NCBI GenBank assembly: GCA_024036415.1
Contig: JAMWET010001240.1
Coordinates: 42,653-106,652, forward strand
Length of the DNA stretch: 64,000 bases
Origin: Prochilodus magdalenae
Taxonomy: Eukaryota > Chordata > Actinopteri > Characiformes > Prochilodontidae
Direction of reading: 5' to 3'
The translations under genes were made by a program, and so were the position numbers. Within the stretch, counting starts at the first letter, position 1. Each line of letters opens with the position of its first letter. This document shows positions 1 to 14,400 of this stretch, piece by piece. The notes under the pieces were generated by a model. That model was not told where the DNA came from. It worked only from the letters and a program-made list of their open reading frames with translations, and ran no database searches.

Positions 1-350
1 GATTCATTGATTGGGAAGAGGTGCTACAGTGCAGGGAATGTCTCATTCCATGTGTGGTAAATGGCTCCAGAGCAGATGTTAATGATAGGCTAAAAGGAGT
101 GACTGAGCATTTGGGCGTGGCCAAAGACCATAGTGTGAAGGAAGTAGCTGAATCTGCAGGTGTATGGAAGCGTACGGTCATACGGGTCTACTAGCCGTGG
201 CTAAAATCCCAGTCTACAGGGAATTCTCCTCGGAATTGTGCCAGGGAAGGCATCCACCAAATTTACCTACATCTACAAACTTGTCCTGTCTACGCCAATT
301 CCAATCCCAGCTGTTACTGGTGCTTGTGGAGGATAGTACACAGTGTTAGC
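1..350 (+). mobile_element. Tc1-like transposase fragment (helix-turn-helix part), copy 1
   Basis: This repeat recurs at 7385-7640, 10640-10890, 44805-45170 and, mirrored, near 59750-60170. Its best reading frame contains [18 protein letters not shown] followed by VIRVY, which resembles the DNA-binding helix-turn-helix of Tc1-like transposases, and then an [15 protein letters not shown] segment. This copy has a stop inside and no DDE domain. Assignment to Tc1/mariner is by pattern only. Confidence 0.5.
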
Positions 351-670
351 TATGTTTCAGTAACAGGGGACTCTTTTTCTGTGTGCGGTGAGCTTACATT
401 GCCATGCCTTTCAGACTACCTTTCTTTGACAAAAGGAAAAAGACTTTCCATGCATGGATGAAAGAAGGTGAACTGCCCAAAAAGTTTCCTCCTTTCAGCA
501 AAACTAAAACTTTCGAATTACCTGGATGATGACTTTTACTTTAGGCATACTTGTAAGAGGTGCAACTCATTCAAAAGTTTCTAGGTGCGATAATTTGAAG
601 ACACGGTTCAGGCTGACCTTCTTATGACACCGTAATAACAGATATCCCAGATTTGGAGAGCGGTTCTCAC

Positions 671-744
671 CCTGGTGAGTGCAGCTTCTCATTCTTGAAC
701 CAGCTAAGGATGTCGCCTTCGGCTCCAAGCTTTTTCAGAAGTGC
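671..744 (-). CDS. prodh: PRODH coding exon 7, last one in the window
   Basis: The exon is 74 bp with a CTTTTAG acceptor and a GTGAGA donor, entering in phase 0 and leaving two bases. It encodes [20 protein letters not shown], the family's helical segment before the next barrel strand. The exons carrying the catalytic C-terminal part should follow beyond base 1. Confidence 0.8.
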
Positions 745-3700
745 CTAAAAGAGAAAACACATGCCTCTGTTGATAGCTCCATATTCTAGGAAGGCTTCAC
801 TGAAGGCTCAGAGTGTTGTTTGGTATTCTAATTGGTACACTATTAAAAGAAAAGGCTCCTGGTTGAAGCAATAACCTAATTAGATGGCAGTGTCTCAATT
901 TCTGGTAATGCTCTGTTTACACTGATCAGAAATTCAGCAATACAAGCTCTGAAAACAACATGCTTAAAACTGCTGACCTGAAACAAGGTCACCAGAGTGG
1001 CTCTCCGTCTATACAGACTCGGAGAATATGGTTTCATAGAGTTGCAAGTCAAACAGTAGATTCAGGAAGAAGAATTAGGGCTGTCAATTACACATTACCA
1101 TGGTGAATTAATAACAGCATTCATCTTTTTAATGCTGTTAGCATATTTTCTTGGTGTGACCCTTTCAGCCATCTATCGTAGAGTAAGCTGAAGTACACTA
1201 CCAGTCAAAAGTTCAGACACCCACAACTAAATGGATGTAGTTGGTGATCTTAAAGACTCTATAGTCTTACAGTCTTACAACAGCTCCAACTGATAAGAGT
1301 CTGAACCAGTACGTATCCTCTTGATGTAGCACAGTATGATATTTCTCCATATCTCCACCTCCATAAACCTTTATCTCTTTTTCTGCACAGTGTAAAAGCT
1401 GTAGTTCCCCTTTCTGTTTCAGCCTCCACTACAGGTTAAGAAAGCTGGTTCATCCTCCTGTAAAGGTCCAATTTGGAGGTTTTTGAGATGGACTGTATAA
1501 TTCCATGAGTGCTATTTTATAGGCTGATGTCTTCACTTTTATTCTAGAGTAAAGCATTAGATAAAGGATAACCTTCTATGAGTGGCCATGTCTAAACTTT
1601 TGACTGGCGGACCTATGGATAAATCAACAAGCAGCAAACTAACAAAAGCAAATATTCAAGGTCGTGTTCCAATCAAAATGTTTGGTCGACTGTTCCAACT
1701 TCAAAATGTTTGGTCGTAATGTTCCGACTGTTCCAACTTCAGAATGTTTGGTCGTAATGTTCCGACTGTTCCAACTTCAGAATGTTCGGTCGTAATGTTC
1801 CGACTGTTCCAACTTCAACTTCGTAAGACTGTTCCAGCTTCAGACCGTTCAGTCGTAATGACTGTTCTTCAGAATGTTCGTAATGACTGTGTTCCAACTT
1901 CAGAATGTTCGGTCGTAATGTTCCGACTGTTCCAACTTCAGAATGCTCGTTCGTAATGTTCCGACTGTTCCAGCTTCAGACCGTTCAGTCGTAATGTTCC
2001 AACTGTTCCAACTTCAGAATGTTTGGTCGTAATGTTCCGACTGTTCCAACTTCAGAATGTTCGGTCGTAATGTTCCGACTGTTCCAACTTCAGAATGTTT
2101 GGTCGTAATGTTCCGACTGTTCCAACTTCAGAATGTTCAGTCGTAATGTTCCGACTGTTCCAACTTCAGAATGTTCGATCTCAATGTTCCGACTGTTCCA
2201 ACTTTAGAATGTTCTGTCGCAATTTTCCAACTGTTCCAACTTCAGAATGCTCGGTCGCAATGTTCCAAATGTTCCAACTTCAAAATGTTCAGGTTGTAAT
2301 GTTCCGACTGTTCCAGCTTCAGAATGTTCAGTCATAATGTTCTGACTGTTCCAACTTCAGAATGCTCAGGTCGTAATGTTCCGACTGATCCAACTTCTGA
2401 ATGTTCAGTCATAATGTTCCGACTGATCCAACTTCTGAATGTTCGGTCGTAATGTTCCGACTGATCCAACTTCTGAATGTTCGGTCGTAATGTTCCGACT
2501 GATCCAACTTCTGAATGTTCAGTCATAATGTTCCGACTGATCCAACTTCTGAATGTTCGGTCGTAATGTTCCGACTGTTCCAACTTCAGAATGTTCGGTC
2601 GTAATGTTCCGACTGTTCCATGTGTTGTTTATTCATAACTCCTTTCTCTCATAGACTTACATTCATTTTTAACAACACCTTGAGTTGTTGGAGGATGGCA
2701 TCATCTATCAGCCCAGCTCTATACTAAACAGTTGAAACAGTTGATTAACTTACATTAGGCTGAACAAAGAGGTGGGATATAGCAGGACACTAAGGTGTCA
2801 TGTCAGAATACAGTGCAACATGAGTTTTGATCCTGAAAGCCTCAATTCAGCTCCCTCGGTTCGCACCCAACACTGATGTTAAGACACTGCCGCTCTCAAG
2901 CTAAGCCCTAAAGCAGAACCTTACTGATGGGATTATACCGCACAGGCACACAAACTGCAGGTGTGTTCAACATACTGCCCAGAGAACTTCATTCTGACAG
3001 AGAGCTCAGAAATCTGGAGGAGCTGATAGTATTTCAGATGTTCCTGAAGACCCTGATTAGCTGGACGATTATAGCACAGCATATAAATGATCTTAAAAAA
3101 AAAAAAACTGTCATTTTGCAATCAGCGCACTGCCTTTCTAATACAGATCCCCACAGAGTCAATCAGTCAATTGTATCTTTCGACCTGATTCTACTGGCAC
3201 CCCTGAGGCCCGGCTAAAATGGCACTATATCAGGTTTTATTCAGCATGAAATCACATTGGGGTGTGCCAATTTTCACTCTTCTGTATCAAAATGCCTGGT
3301 GCAGGGGCTTATCTTGTGGACCGTTAGGTCCTCTAGAGCTGAGCTACAGGAGGACAGCTCCTCAGGAAACTCTATCTCCTTGTCAGAGTAGTATCAGAAT
3401 CTACTGAAGGAGATCTGGTGGAATGTCTCTGAATCTACAGAGGTTTAGCTGAACTTCTCCGGCTCGAGTTTGCTGGGATCTACAAAGGGTTCTCTGCTCT
3501 AGTCTAACTGGATCTACAGAGATTTGGGCAGTGGTCTGACTGGATCTACTATAGTGTACCTGGGTCCACTGAAGTTTATCTAAACATAAAAAAAAAAAAA
3601 AGATTTGATTTTCAAGAGTCCCTTAGTAAAGGTAATGGTTCTGTTTAGAACCACGAGTTCTATAGAGAACCATGTCATGCTTCAGTGACGTTGGGCATAG

Positions 3701-6700
3701 TGAAATGGTTCTTGAGAATGATGGAGAACATGTTGCATATGGTTCTGTATAGCACCGGAAAAGGGTTGTTACAATGTCAAGTTTGAAAAGGTTCTATATG
3801 GAAGCATGTATAACATCAATCTGAAGAACCAATCCACAATGAAGCAAACCATTTAAGCGTAATATGGTTCTATATAGAAGTCACGGTTCTAAACAGATCT
3901 ATTTCCTTCACTAAATAATGCCTGAAGAACCATCTTCAGCTTGAACATCTGTGTGCTGAGATCTACAAAGGGTTCTCTGCTCTAGTCTAGTCTAACAAGA
4001 GTTACAGAGGTTTAGACACTGGTGCAACTGGATCAAGAAAGCTTTATCGCCATCTACTGAAGTATATCTTTAGCTTTATCGGCTCATCTGAATGTTATCT
4101 GGATCGCCCAGAGGTTATCTACTCTAATTTCTTTGGGTCTACGGAGATCTAGAGATCTGCACTTGTCTGACTGTATCTAATGAAGCTCACCTACTCCAGG
4201 GAGTTGAGTGTTCTGCTCTAGTCTAATTGGTTAGGCACTGGTCTGACTAGATCTACTCTGGTTTATCTGGATCTACTGAGTGTTACGTAGGGACAGGACA
4301 CGAAGACAGGACGCAAGTGCAAGGATTTAATAAACAGAACAACTCAGACTAAACAAAACCAAAGAAACCAGAAACACTGAACTAGGTTACAAAAACAGAC
4401 TGAGACAAACGACCAGCAGGGAGACAAAACACCATGCAAGAACACAAGGGGCCAGAGGGAGTATAAGAAAACAAAGACTAACACCTGGGAAGGGGCGGAG
4501 CTACAAACCAAGGACAGGTGAGATAAGGGAACGGAGAAGGAGGAGCCAAAACCAAAACAGAAGCACATGGACATGACAAGACAGAAACAGAATGCCAGAG
4601 AAGACAGACAAACATGAGCAGGACAGGGCAGGATGGGACACTGAGGTTTACCTACACATACTGTTTATATGTCCTTTGAGGGTTCTTTAAAAATGGTGAT
4701 GGTTCTATTTAAAATCATGGGTTCTATATAAAGCTTTTATTTGAATTGTAAAATGGTTCTTCAGGCTATCATTTCAAACTTGTAAAAAGTCCCATGTAGT
4801 ACTAAATAAAAACATTCCTTGAATAAAAATTTGTTAAAGAATATTAAAGTGTGAACATCTGTGGGCTGAGGTCTGCGAAGGTTTATCTGCATTAGCAGGA
4901 CTTTATCTTCCAAGCTTTATCTGGATCTAATGGAGCTCATTGACTTAAGTGTGTCCAGATGTTTACTTGCACTTTTCGGACTGCGTCTAATAAAGTTCAA
5001 CTACTTGAGTGCCTACCTGGATCTACTGAAGTTGACCTACACTAAATTTATGAAAAGATTCCTCTTTATAATTCTATGGAGTTCCTTAGATTGATGGAGA
5101 ACCTGTCAACAATCAAAAACGGTTCTTCTATTGCTGGATCTACTCAAGTTAACTTGAGTACTGTATGAAATTTACATACAGATGTTAATGTTTAGTCCAG
5201 CTGGATCTACAGGTTTAGGCAGTGGTCTGACTGGACGCAAGTTTATCTGGATCTAGTTTCACTACACTCTCCAAAAAGATGCTTTCTCACTGGCAATGGT
5301 ATTATACGTTCCACATATGAAGAACCATACATTCTTTATAACTGCTACATCTTTGAATGGTTCTTTGCATGGTAAAGGATCTATGTATTGCATCAGACTG
5401 ATGGGGAATGTGCTGCATATGGTTCTATATAGCACCAAAAACAGTTCCACTATTGTCGCCTTGCCTTCTGATGTTCATCTCCTCTAGTCTGTTTGGATGG
5501 ACTGAGGTTTACTGACTGAGTGTGTAACTCCCTCGAAGCACAGGCAGACACAAGTGGCTTTATCGCTACTGGGTTAGTTGAAGGCGTCTCTCCAAATCCA
5601 CCCATTATTGGCGAGAAAATAAGCCATGGCAGCTTAGCATGAAACAATAACGCACAGCATGTGAAATATCATTCGACTAAAATAAAATACAGACAACAAA
5701 TACCTCGTTGGCTGCATGCTACAAACAATTGAGTCCTTGGCGGGGGGGCGGGGGTTCCCAGTGGTTTACCATTCATACGAATGGTTTTACGAATGGTAAA
5801 CCACTGTGACCAGTATAAACTTTACCGAGGCCCAAGAGACATTGCGCATGCTGCTAGCTTGCGGGTAAAGCTAAATTGTCCAAAACGCTTTTCATGTAAC
5901 TGAGCAGAAATTTCAAAATAATAGTACTGTTGCTGGTACAAAATGACCACAGTCATTTATTAGTATGGTGTAGGGCCTCCTTTTGCGGCCAATACAGCGT
6001 CAGGTGGTCTTGGGAATGACATATACTGCGTCCTGCACAGTGGTCAGAGGGAGTTTAAGCCATTCTTCTTGCAGGATAGTGGCCAGGTCACTATGTGATG
6101 CTGGTGGAGGTTCGTCCTTCTTGGTATGCTGACATTACCCTGGATACCGTGGCTCTTGATACATCACAAAGACTTGCTGTCTTGGTCACAGATGCTATAC
6201 ATAACGTAAACAATGTAGTTGGAACAGTTAGTGTAATGAGACATACGGATCTAACTGCATCTAATGAAACGTATCTACTCACATGTAAAGTGATCTATGA
6301 AGGTTTATCTGCACTAGTGTATCTGGATCTAGAGAGGTTCATCTTGCCTGAGTGTAACTGGACCTGCAGGGGTTTATCTAATTTAGGGTTTCTGCATTTA
6401 CTTACTTAATCTGTACCTTAGGCCGAGAACCCAAGTATACTCAATCCTGATTGGAGACTTGTACCCTGTACCCACCAAGGTCTATCTACTCAAATCTGTC
6501 TGGATCTACTGAAGTTAACGGATTTCAATGTGCAGAGACATATAGAAATGTATCTGCACCAATCTGTCTATACCGTCTAGATGGTCAGGAACTAAAGGTG
6601 TACAGTATCTTCTTCTAGTACAGTTTACCGGAGCTATAGAGGGTTGCCTAGCACTGGCCACCGTACTGGTTCACCCGGTATACTGGCTGAATAGGTATGA

Positions 6701-9700
6701 CTTGTGTCATTAAAGTTACACCAACATGCAGCAAAGCAATGCAGATAAGCTACACACACTGCAAGACACGCCAACACCCTCACCGGATGTTTGGGGAGCT
6801 GCAGTCTGGGACGAGTTATTGCAGTTTCAGGCTGTTGTTGATGGAGCCGACAGTAGAATGCATTAGAATGAGTTAGTAAGTCACGGGAGGTGGAAACCGA
6901 GTAGGAGGAAGAGCCAGGATCTTTAGGGTCGACTGTTAACCATTATCCTATCACAGAGTCTAAACTGCTTTCCATGCTCACTGCCTGGAGTGCTCCTCTC
7001 TCAGCTAGCAGCTTCAGGCTATGCTGCTGTTTTGGGCTTGGCCCTGGCTACAAGCTGGGAAGCCCTGCAGCTTTTCAGATAATACCGATAGCACGGATGC
7101 CTTGAAATGTTTACCGAATTGCAGCAGAGTTTGACGCTTGGAGATAAAAGCTTGAAAGTAAGAGAGGCAGAAGTGACTTGGGGTGTGTTCAGTACCGGTT
7201 TTGCCAAGCTTATAGAGGCCACAGTGCATTTAAGTGCACTTGTCCTTATCTCATTAGTATAAGAGAAATAGCGACTGATGTAAAATGAGTCACCTAGCGT
7301 GTTTAAGGTGGTAGTAATTCCAGGATCCAGCAGATGGCGCTGCAGGAGGATGATGGGGCTATGCTATGATGATGCCGGGTATGAGTGACGGGATCCGTAG
7401 ATTGGGAAGAGGTGCTACAGTGCAGGGAATGTTTCGTTCCATGTGTGGAAAATGGCTCCAGAGCAGATGTTAATGATTGGCTAAAAGGAGGGACTGAGCA
7501 TTTGGGCGTGGCCAAAGACCATAGTGTGAAGGAGCTGAATCTGCAGGTGTATAGAAGCGTACGGTCATAAGGGTCTACCATCAGGGGCAAAATCCCAGTC
7601 TACAGGGAATTCTCTTGGAATTGTGCCAGGGAAGACATCCAGGGTGAGCTGAATTCACAGACAGACCTGTACTCTGATGCTTCAGGATGTACGGAGGGTT
7701 TATCTGCACTAGTGGATCGACACCCACTGTAAATGCTCTGCCCCCAGTATGACACCATGCTTCTACCTGCAGCGGCTCCAGGTCCAGTTTCTGCTCCAGC
7801 ACCTCTTGGCCATCTTTGCCCTGCTTATAAGCGAGAAAGCCGAAGAAACGTCTCCACTTCACGAGCACCTCGGAAAACTGCACCTAGAGAGCAAGACGAG
7901 GACAGGAAATGACAAGCTGTGACCAGGCGCCACATTAAATTTGGTGCCGCAGCTAAATTCGCAGAGCATCTGAACCCTTTCTGAACCTCAGCCGCATGCT
8001 CAAATCCCTCTCTTACCAGGAACTGTGGACGTCCCAGTGCAGTCAGCTTAATGGCGGTGAAGCCATCTTCAGAACTTCCACCTGAGTGAATAAGCGTGTT
8101 TTAGAACAGCTGCGGTAATCTGTTAGGAGTGCTACAAGATGGACTGGATTCTCTCCAGGAGGAAAGGGACTCTGTTATACAGGCTGGTTAAAATTTCAGT
8201 TACTACTCTTACTGAAGACCTAGAACTCTTCCTCATCAGCCTGCTCAGTAAGTGTAATGTGTTAGTGTACTGTAAGTAGAGTGTTGGTGTACAGTAACTC
8301 AGTAAGTGTAATGTGTTAGTGTACTGTAAGTAGTGTGTTGGTGTACAGTAACTCAGTAAGTGTAATGTGTTAGTGTACTGTAAGTAGTATGTTGGTGTAC
8401 AGTAACTCAGTAAGTGTAATGTGTTAGTGTTCTGTAAGTAGTGTGTTGGTGTACAGTAACTCAGTAAGTGTAGTGTGTTAGTGTGCTGTAAGTAGTGTGT
8501 TGGTGTACAGTAACTCAGTAAGTGTAATGTGTTAGTGTACTGTAAGTAGTGTGTTGGAGTACAGTAACTCAGTAAGTGTAATGTGTTAGTGTGCTGTAAG
8601 TACTGTGTTGGTGTACAGTAACTCAGTAAGTGTAATGTGTTAGTGTGCTGTAAGTAGTGTGTTGGTGTACAGTAACTCAGTAAGTGTAATGTGTTAGTGT
8701 GCTGTAAGTAGTGTGTTGGTGTACAGTAACTCAGTAAGTGTAATGTGTTAGTGTACTGTAAGTAGTTGTGTACAGTAACTCAGTAAGTGTAATGCGTTAG
8801 TGTACTGTAACAGTAACTCAGTAAGTGTAATGTGTTGGTGTACTGTAAGTAGTGTGTTGGTGTACAGTAACTCAGTAAGTGTAATGTGTTGGTGTGCTGT
8901 AAGTAGTGTGTTGGTGTACAGTAACTCAGTAAGTGTAATGTGTTAGTGTACTGTAAGTAGTATGTTGGTGTACAGTAACTCAGTAAGTGTAATGTGTTGG
9001 TGTACTGTAAGTAGTGTGTTGGTGTACAGTAACTCAGTAAGTGTAATGTGTTAGTGTACTGTAAGTAGCGTGTTGGTGTACAGTAACTCAGTAAGTGTAA
9101 TGTGTTAGTGTGCTGTAAGTACTGTGTTGGTGCACCAACCACTTACCCTAGCCCCTTATTAATCTCTGGTTAGATCATTATAGGACAGGAAGACAATGGA
9201 AGGAATAGTAAGCCCAATGATGGCTGCAGCTCTTGGCAAGCGATCATTAACACCACTGCCTGCTCCCAGCAAGAAACCACGTTCAGCAGCCAACAAAATA
9301 ATTGATTTAAGTAGAAGCAATATCAAAGTTAGTTTCAAAAGTTAGTAAACTTTGGTATTGCTGCACATGATCCAGCAATGAACGTGCGGTTAGTGTACTG
9401 TAAGTAGTGAAGAGGGAGGAGGAGTCTTGTGTCTTACAATAGAGGTGGACGCCACAACTTTCTGGTGATGTGTTGCCCTCTATTGTTAGTATGACCCCCA
9501 CCAGATAATCACAGTATATCAGGTATCACTGAACAAACATCTGGGCATCACGGTGACAAACTGGGTAGCGTGGTTGCCTCACAGCAAGAAGGGGCTGGGT
9601 TTGATTCCCAGGTGGGGCATTCAGGGTCCTTTGTGTGTGGACTTTGTGCATGTTCTCCCTCTGGGTGCCCAGGTTTCCTCCCACAGTGCAAAGACATGTA

Positions 9701-11443
9701 GTCAGGAGACATGGAGACGCTAAATTGCCCCTATAGGTGGGAGTGATTGTGAGTCTGCCCTCCAGCACCACCCACCATGACCCCGAAGGATAAGCAGCTT
9801 AGATGAATGAATGAATGAATGAATGAATGAGATCTATTAATGTTATGTCCAAAAACGTATTTCCATCATATATAATTATTAGAAATTATTAATGAGATGA
9901 AAAATGAATATGTTCGCTTATTATATTATATGAGCTATGGACTGCATCATGCAGCCATATCTCAGTCCTGTTTGCACTGTCCCCACCTGATGCTTTGATG
10001 CACTTCATAAAAGTCTCCATGTGCTGGTCACACTTCGCTTCTTCACTGTAGACATACGAGGGAGCGCTCTGCACACCGCCCCAGTGGTCACCAGATTCAT
10101 GGTGGGGCGTGAAGGTCCTGTCACTGGAAAGCGCGTCTAAAGAAGAACAACAAGCAGGTACTCTTTCCTCTTTAGCTGGAACCTTTTATATAACAGTCAT
10201 AGTAGCTCTAATAGACGGAGAGACTCACCAGGGTTTCCTTTTTCTGAGTCTGACAGGGCCGACCTGACAAAGCAGAAAGAAGGTTACTGCTAAAGTGTTG
10301 GCATGACCCTGTAAGTCAGCTCAGCTCAGTTCAAAGTCTCCAAAACAGCACAACAATGCCTTACTAAAGACCTGAGTGCAATACGTCTACACTGTTGGGT
10401 ATCCCATGCATAATGCACCTGTGAGAATAGTGAAAAGCTTTTCCGGGTGGAGAACCCCGACTGTCTTTAAGAGGTAGGCCTACAGTTTGGCCTTTAATGT
10501 CAAAACCTGAAATGCTGTCAAAGCTGGTTAGACTCCAACTCACCAGACAACAACACGAGTCACCTGATAGCATGCAATGCCTCCACAAGCACAAAAGCTG
10601 TGATTGGATTTGGCATGTACTGGGCCAGATTTGGTGGATGTCTTCCCTGGCAAAGTTCCGAGGAGAATTCCCTGTAGACTGGGATTTTAGCCACCGCTGG
10701 TAGACCCGTATGATCGCTTCCATACACCTGCAGATTCAGCTACTTCCCTCACACTATGGTCTTTGGCCACGCCCACATGCTCAGCCACTCCTTTGAGCCA
10801 ATCATTAACATCTGCTCTGAAGCCATTTCCACATATGGAACGAGACATTCCTTACACTGTGGCAACTCTTCCCAATCTATGGATCTATAAAAAAAAGGCC
10901 TGACAATTTTCCATCCAGCATTTTAACCTTTGGTTTTTGAAACTTGACAATGAAATGATATGCCAAGTGTATATACAACACAGATCATGGTTATATTAAA
11001 GATTCCATAGAATGGACACCTGTACTGGCATGGTTGAATAAGGAGAGTACAGGACCTAGAAGCGACATACCGTGAGCTTCACTGTTGTTCCTCCTTCAAC
11101 ACGTTCGCAAAAAAAGACTTTGAAACAGACTGAATCCTGAAATCCTGAACCGTTACGTAACAGTCTTGACTCATTAATATTCACCCCTTCACCATCACTG
11201 TTGCTTGTGTTTTGTCATTACAGCTTCTCACTGTAAACCAGCTAATCAGGGCCGAGCTCAGCAGATGTTGCTCACGAGTCCAACAAAAACAGGACAACAG
11301 GTCTTTTCATTCTAGAACCGAATGTATCTAGAGTGTAAATGGGAGTGTAAAGCCACATCTGGGCATTTTTCACCCCAACCAAAAGTCACAAACGTTTATA
11401 GAACATATAGAACATGAGTGAACTGTTCAAAATGCTGAATAAT

Positions 11444-11483
<40 letters not shown>

Positions 11484-14400
11484 CATCATCATTTTTTCAA
11501 TTTTGTTTTTAAATAATAAGACAAATTTATTTACTTAGTGTACTATTGCAAGACTAAAGGACCTGCCACCCAGAGGAGAAGTGCAAATACCTAGGAAACT
11601 AAATGCAGAGTGTGGGGCCCCCAAGACTAAACACCTGCCACCCATAGGAAAAATAAATAAATAAATAAATAAATGGTCTGGCCCCCTTGAATAACACAGT
11701 TATTATATTAAATAAATAAATAAATAAATAATATATTATTCACAATTGCATCAGTAACCCCGAAAATGATATGTATTAATAAGTAAAGGACAAAAAAGCA
11801 ATGAATAAACACCACAATAATGTAGTTTCTATTAAATGATCTATTTAAATTAGCAGGATCACAACACAGAATAATATTACTGTGGCAGAGCTTTATCTGA
11901 CCAACGTGAAGGAACCGAATTTGGCCGTGCTGTTCATAATAGCCATAATATTCATTTACCAGGAATGCGTGCAAAGTCATTTCCAGAACAGAAGCACATT
12001 TTAAACCCATAACAGGTAGTTCTGCCAATTGAAACCCCCCCGCACTTTTCAGTCCATTTGTGTTCCACAGAGATAGACAGGCGACACCAGCGTGTGCCAT
12101 ATCGAAGCTAATGGGCTTCATGCCAAACTCAAATGGATAATCCAAACCCCACGCTGCACTTTCACGTGTACTCCCTGCCTACACTTAAACATGCAATAGT
12201 GTAAGGTGGTCCCTGCGAGACAGCCACTACAATCCAGACCCCCACAGGGCACGTTCTGACACCTGTGAAATTCAAACATGTAGGAAACGCACTGAATTCT
12301 GTGCATTAGTGGCCATGCTGGACCGTAACAGGCTTTGAGTGCTTGGCTAACACGTCAGTGCTCCGATACTACGTGCTGGAGAGTAGATGGAAAATGTGGA
12401 AGTGCAGGTTGTGCTTAGGAGTCCAGGTAGGGTAGCCACCCGTCCCGTAAAATATGCAACACGGGTCCTTTATTTAGCAATGAAATGTTGCGTAACGTAT
12501 TAAACCAATACAGGACACGGTTTGTTCCGTATTTCTGTAAATGTTTGTAAATTTGTTCCGCATTTCCGTAAATGTCCGTAAATTTGTTCCGTATTTCCAT
12601 AAATGTCCGGAAATTTGTTCCGCATTTCCGTAAATGTCCGTAAATTTGTTCCGTATTTCCGTAAATGTCTGTAAATTTGTTCCGTATTTCCGTAAATGTC
12701 TGTAAATTTGTTCCGTATTTCCATAAATGTCCGGAAATTTGTTCCGCATTTCCGTAAATGTCCGGAAATTTGTTCCGTATTTCCGTAAATGTCTGTAAAT
12801 TTGTTCCGTATTTCCATAAATGTCTGTAAATTTCTTCCGTATTTCCATAAATGTCTGTAAATTTGTTCCGTATTTCCGTAAATGTCTGTAAATTTGTTCC
12901 GTATTTCCGTAAATGTCCGGAAATTTGTTCCGTATTTCCGTAAATGTCCGTAAATTTGTTCCGTATTTCCGTAAATGTCTGTAAATTTGTTCCGCATTTC
13001 CATAAATGTCCGTAAATTTGTTCCGTATTTCCGTAAATGTCCGTAAATTTGTTCCGTATTTCCGTAAATGTCTGTAAATTTGTTCCGTATTTCCGTAAAT
13101 GTCTGTAAATTTGTTCCGTATTTCCGTAAATGTCTGTAAATTTGTTCCGTATTTCCATAAATGTCTGTAAATTTGTTCCGTATTTCCGTAAATGTCCGTA
13201 AATTTGTTCCGTATTTCCTTAAATGTCCGTAAATTTGTTCCGTATTTCCGTAAATGTCTGTAAATTTGTTCCGTATTTCCGTAAATGTCCGTAAATTTGT
13301 TCCGTATTTCCGTAAATGTCCGTAAATTTGTTCCGTATTTCCGTAAATGTCCGTAAATTTGTTCCGCATTTCCGTAAATGTCCAATATATACGTCTGTCA
13401 CACACACATGAATGATCACAGTCTCTCTCAAACCGCACCGCCCACCACCCCTCGTACCCCCCGCCCCTCGACTCAGTTCAAATACAGAACACGCTTTGTT
13501 CTGTATTACCGTAAATGTCAGATGAACACGTGTCACATGACTGATCACACTTTCAACCCACCCCCACCTCCTCACCACCCCCCTGAATGAGATCAAATAC
13601 TGGACGTGATTTCGAACAGATATCACTCACACAAGACCCTGTCCTTCATTTTAATTTCTGAAAGGTGGCAACTCCTGAAGTCCCTAAGTCCATAATTCCA
13701 CACAGTATTCCCCTGATGATCATTCCTCCCGCTGACTTTTAAACGAGTGAGATGTCCACAAAATCATTTAGAGCGGTCAGATGTCAAATGGGCTGTTCTA
13801 AGGTAATCCAATGAGTCAGAACCATTTATAGCGGTGGTGATAGGAACCAGACGTCTGTACGGTTTAATGTTGGGGTGCTCGATTCTGGTCTTGAAGATCT
13901 ACCATATCCTGGAGAGTTCAGCTCCAATACAACTGGTCCTGACATTCAGATGCCCCTTTGGGGCTTTTTAGTGCTGCCACTCAGTGCCCACTCACTGTCC
14001 ACTCATTAGACACTCCTACCTTGCTGGTCCACCTAGTAGAGGACGATGGTCAGAGACGATAACTCATCTGTTGTAGCACAGCGCAGTGTTGGTCATCCCA
14101 TGGTCAAAAGATGCTGCCCACAGGACGCTGCCCACAGCACGCTGCCTACAGCACGCTGCCCACAGCACACTGCCCACAGGACGCTGTTGCCTGGATAGTG
14201 TTGGTTAGTAGATGATTCTCAGTCCAGCAGTGACACTAGCAGAGGTGTCCAGCAAGACTGCTGTGTCTGATCCACCAGCACAACACACACTAACACACCA
14301 CCATGTCAGTGTCACGACAGTGCTAAGATTGACCCACCACCCACATAATACCTGCTCTGTGGTGGTCCCCTGGGGGTCCTGACCATTGAAGGACAGACCG

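Larger units (their letters stand above)
3380..6660. repeat. Highly degenerate interspersed motif array
   Basis: Variants of CTGGATCTACTGAAGTTTA recur irregularly (near 3541, 4269, 5030, 6325 and 6509). They are interleaved with GGTTCTATATAGAACC-type stretches around 3640-3900, 4680-4800 and 5290-5450. It looks like an old, decayed tandem array invaded by another repeat. Confidence 0.5.
745..7766 (-). other. PRODH intron 6 (7.0 kb), repeat-filled
   Basis: Besides the listed minisatellite and elements, 2620-3380 shows nothing recognisable except an A-run. From 3380 to 6660 lies a degenerate repetitive stretch. The segment 4290-4640 resembles an AC-rich dispersed repeat I cannot name. From 6660 to 7385 I see no supported feature. 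Confidence 0.7.

Noticed and set aside
4344..4574. Minus-strand 76-codon frame rich in Phe and Cys
   Set aside because: Its composition follows an AC-rich dispersed repeat. No motif or conserved start is seen.
8780..9142. Minus-strand 120-codon open frame ([16 protein letters not shown] period)
   Set aside because: The 54-bp repeat is divisible by three, so it stays open. It is intronic and has no homology.
12415..13438. Overlapping open frames of 247-312 codons on the minus strand
   Set aside because: They are the translation of the 31-bp tandem repeat in its three phases, with no codon bias or homology.
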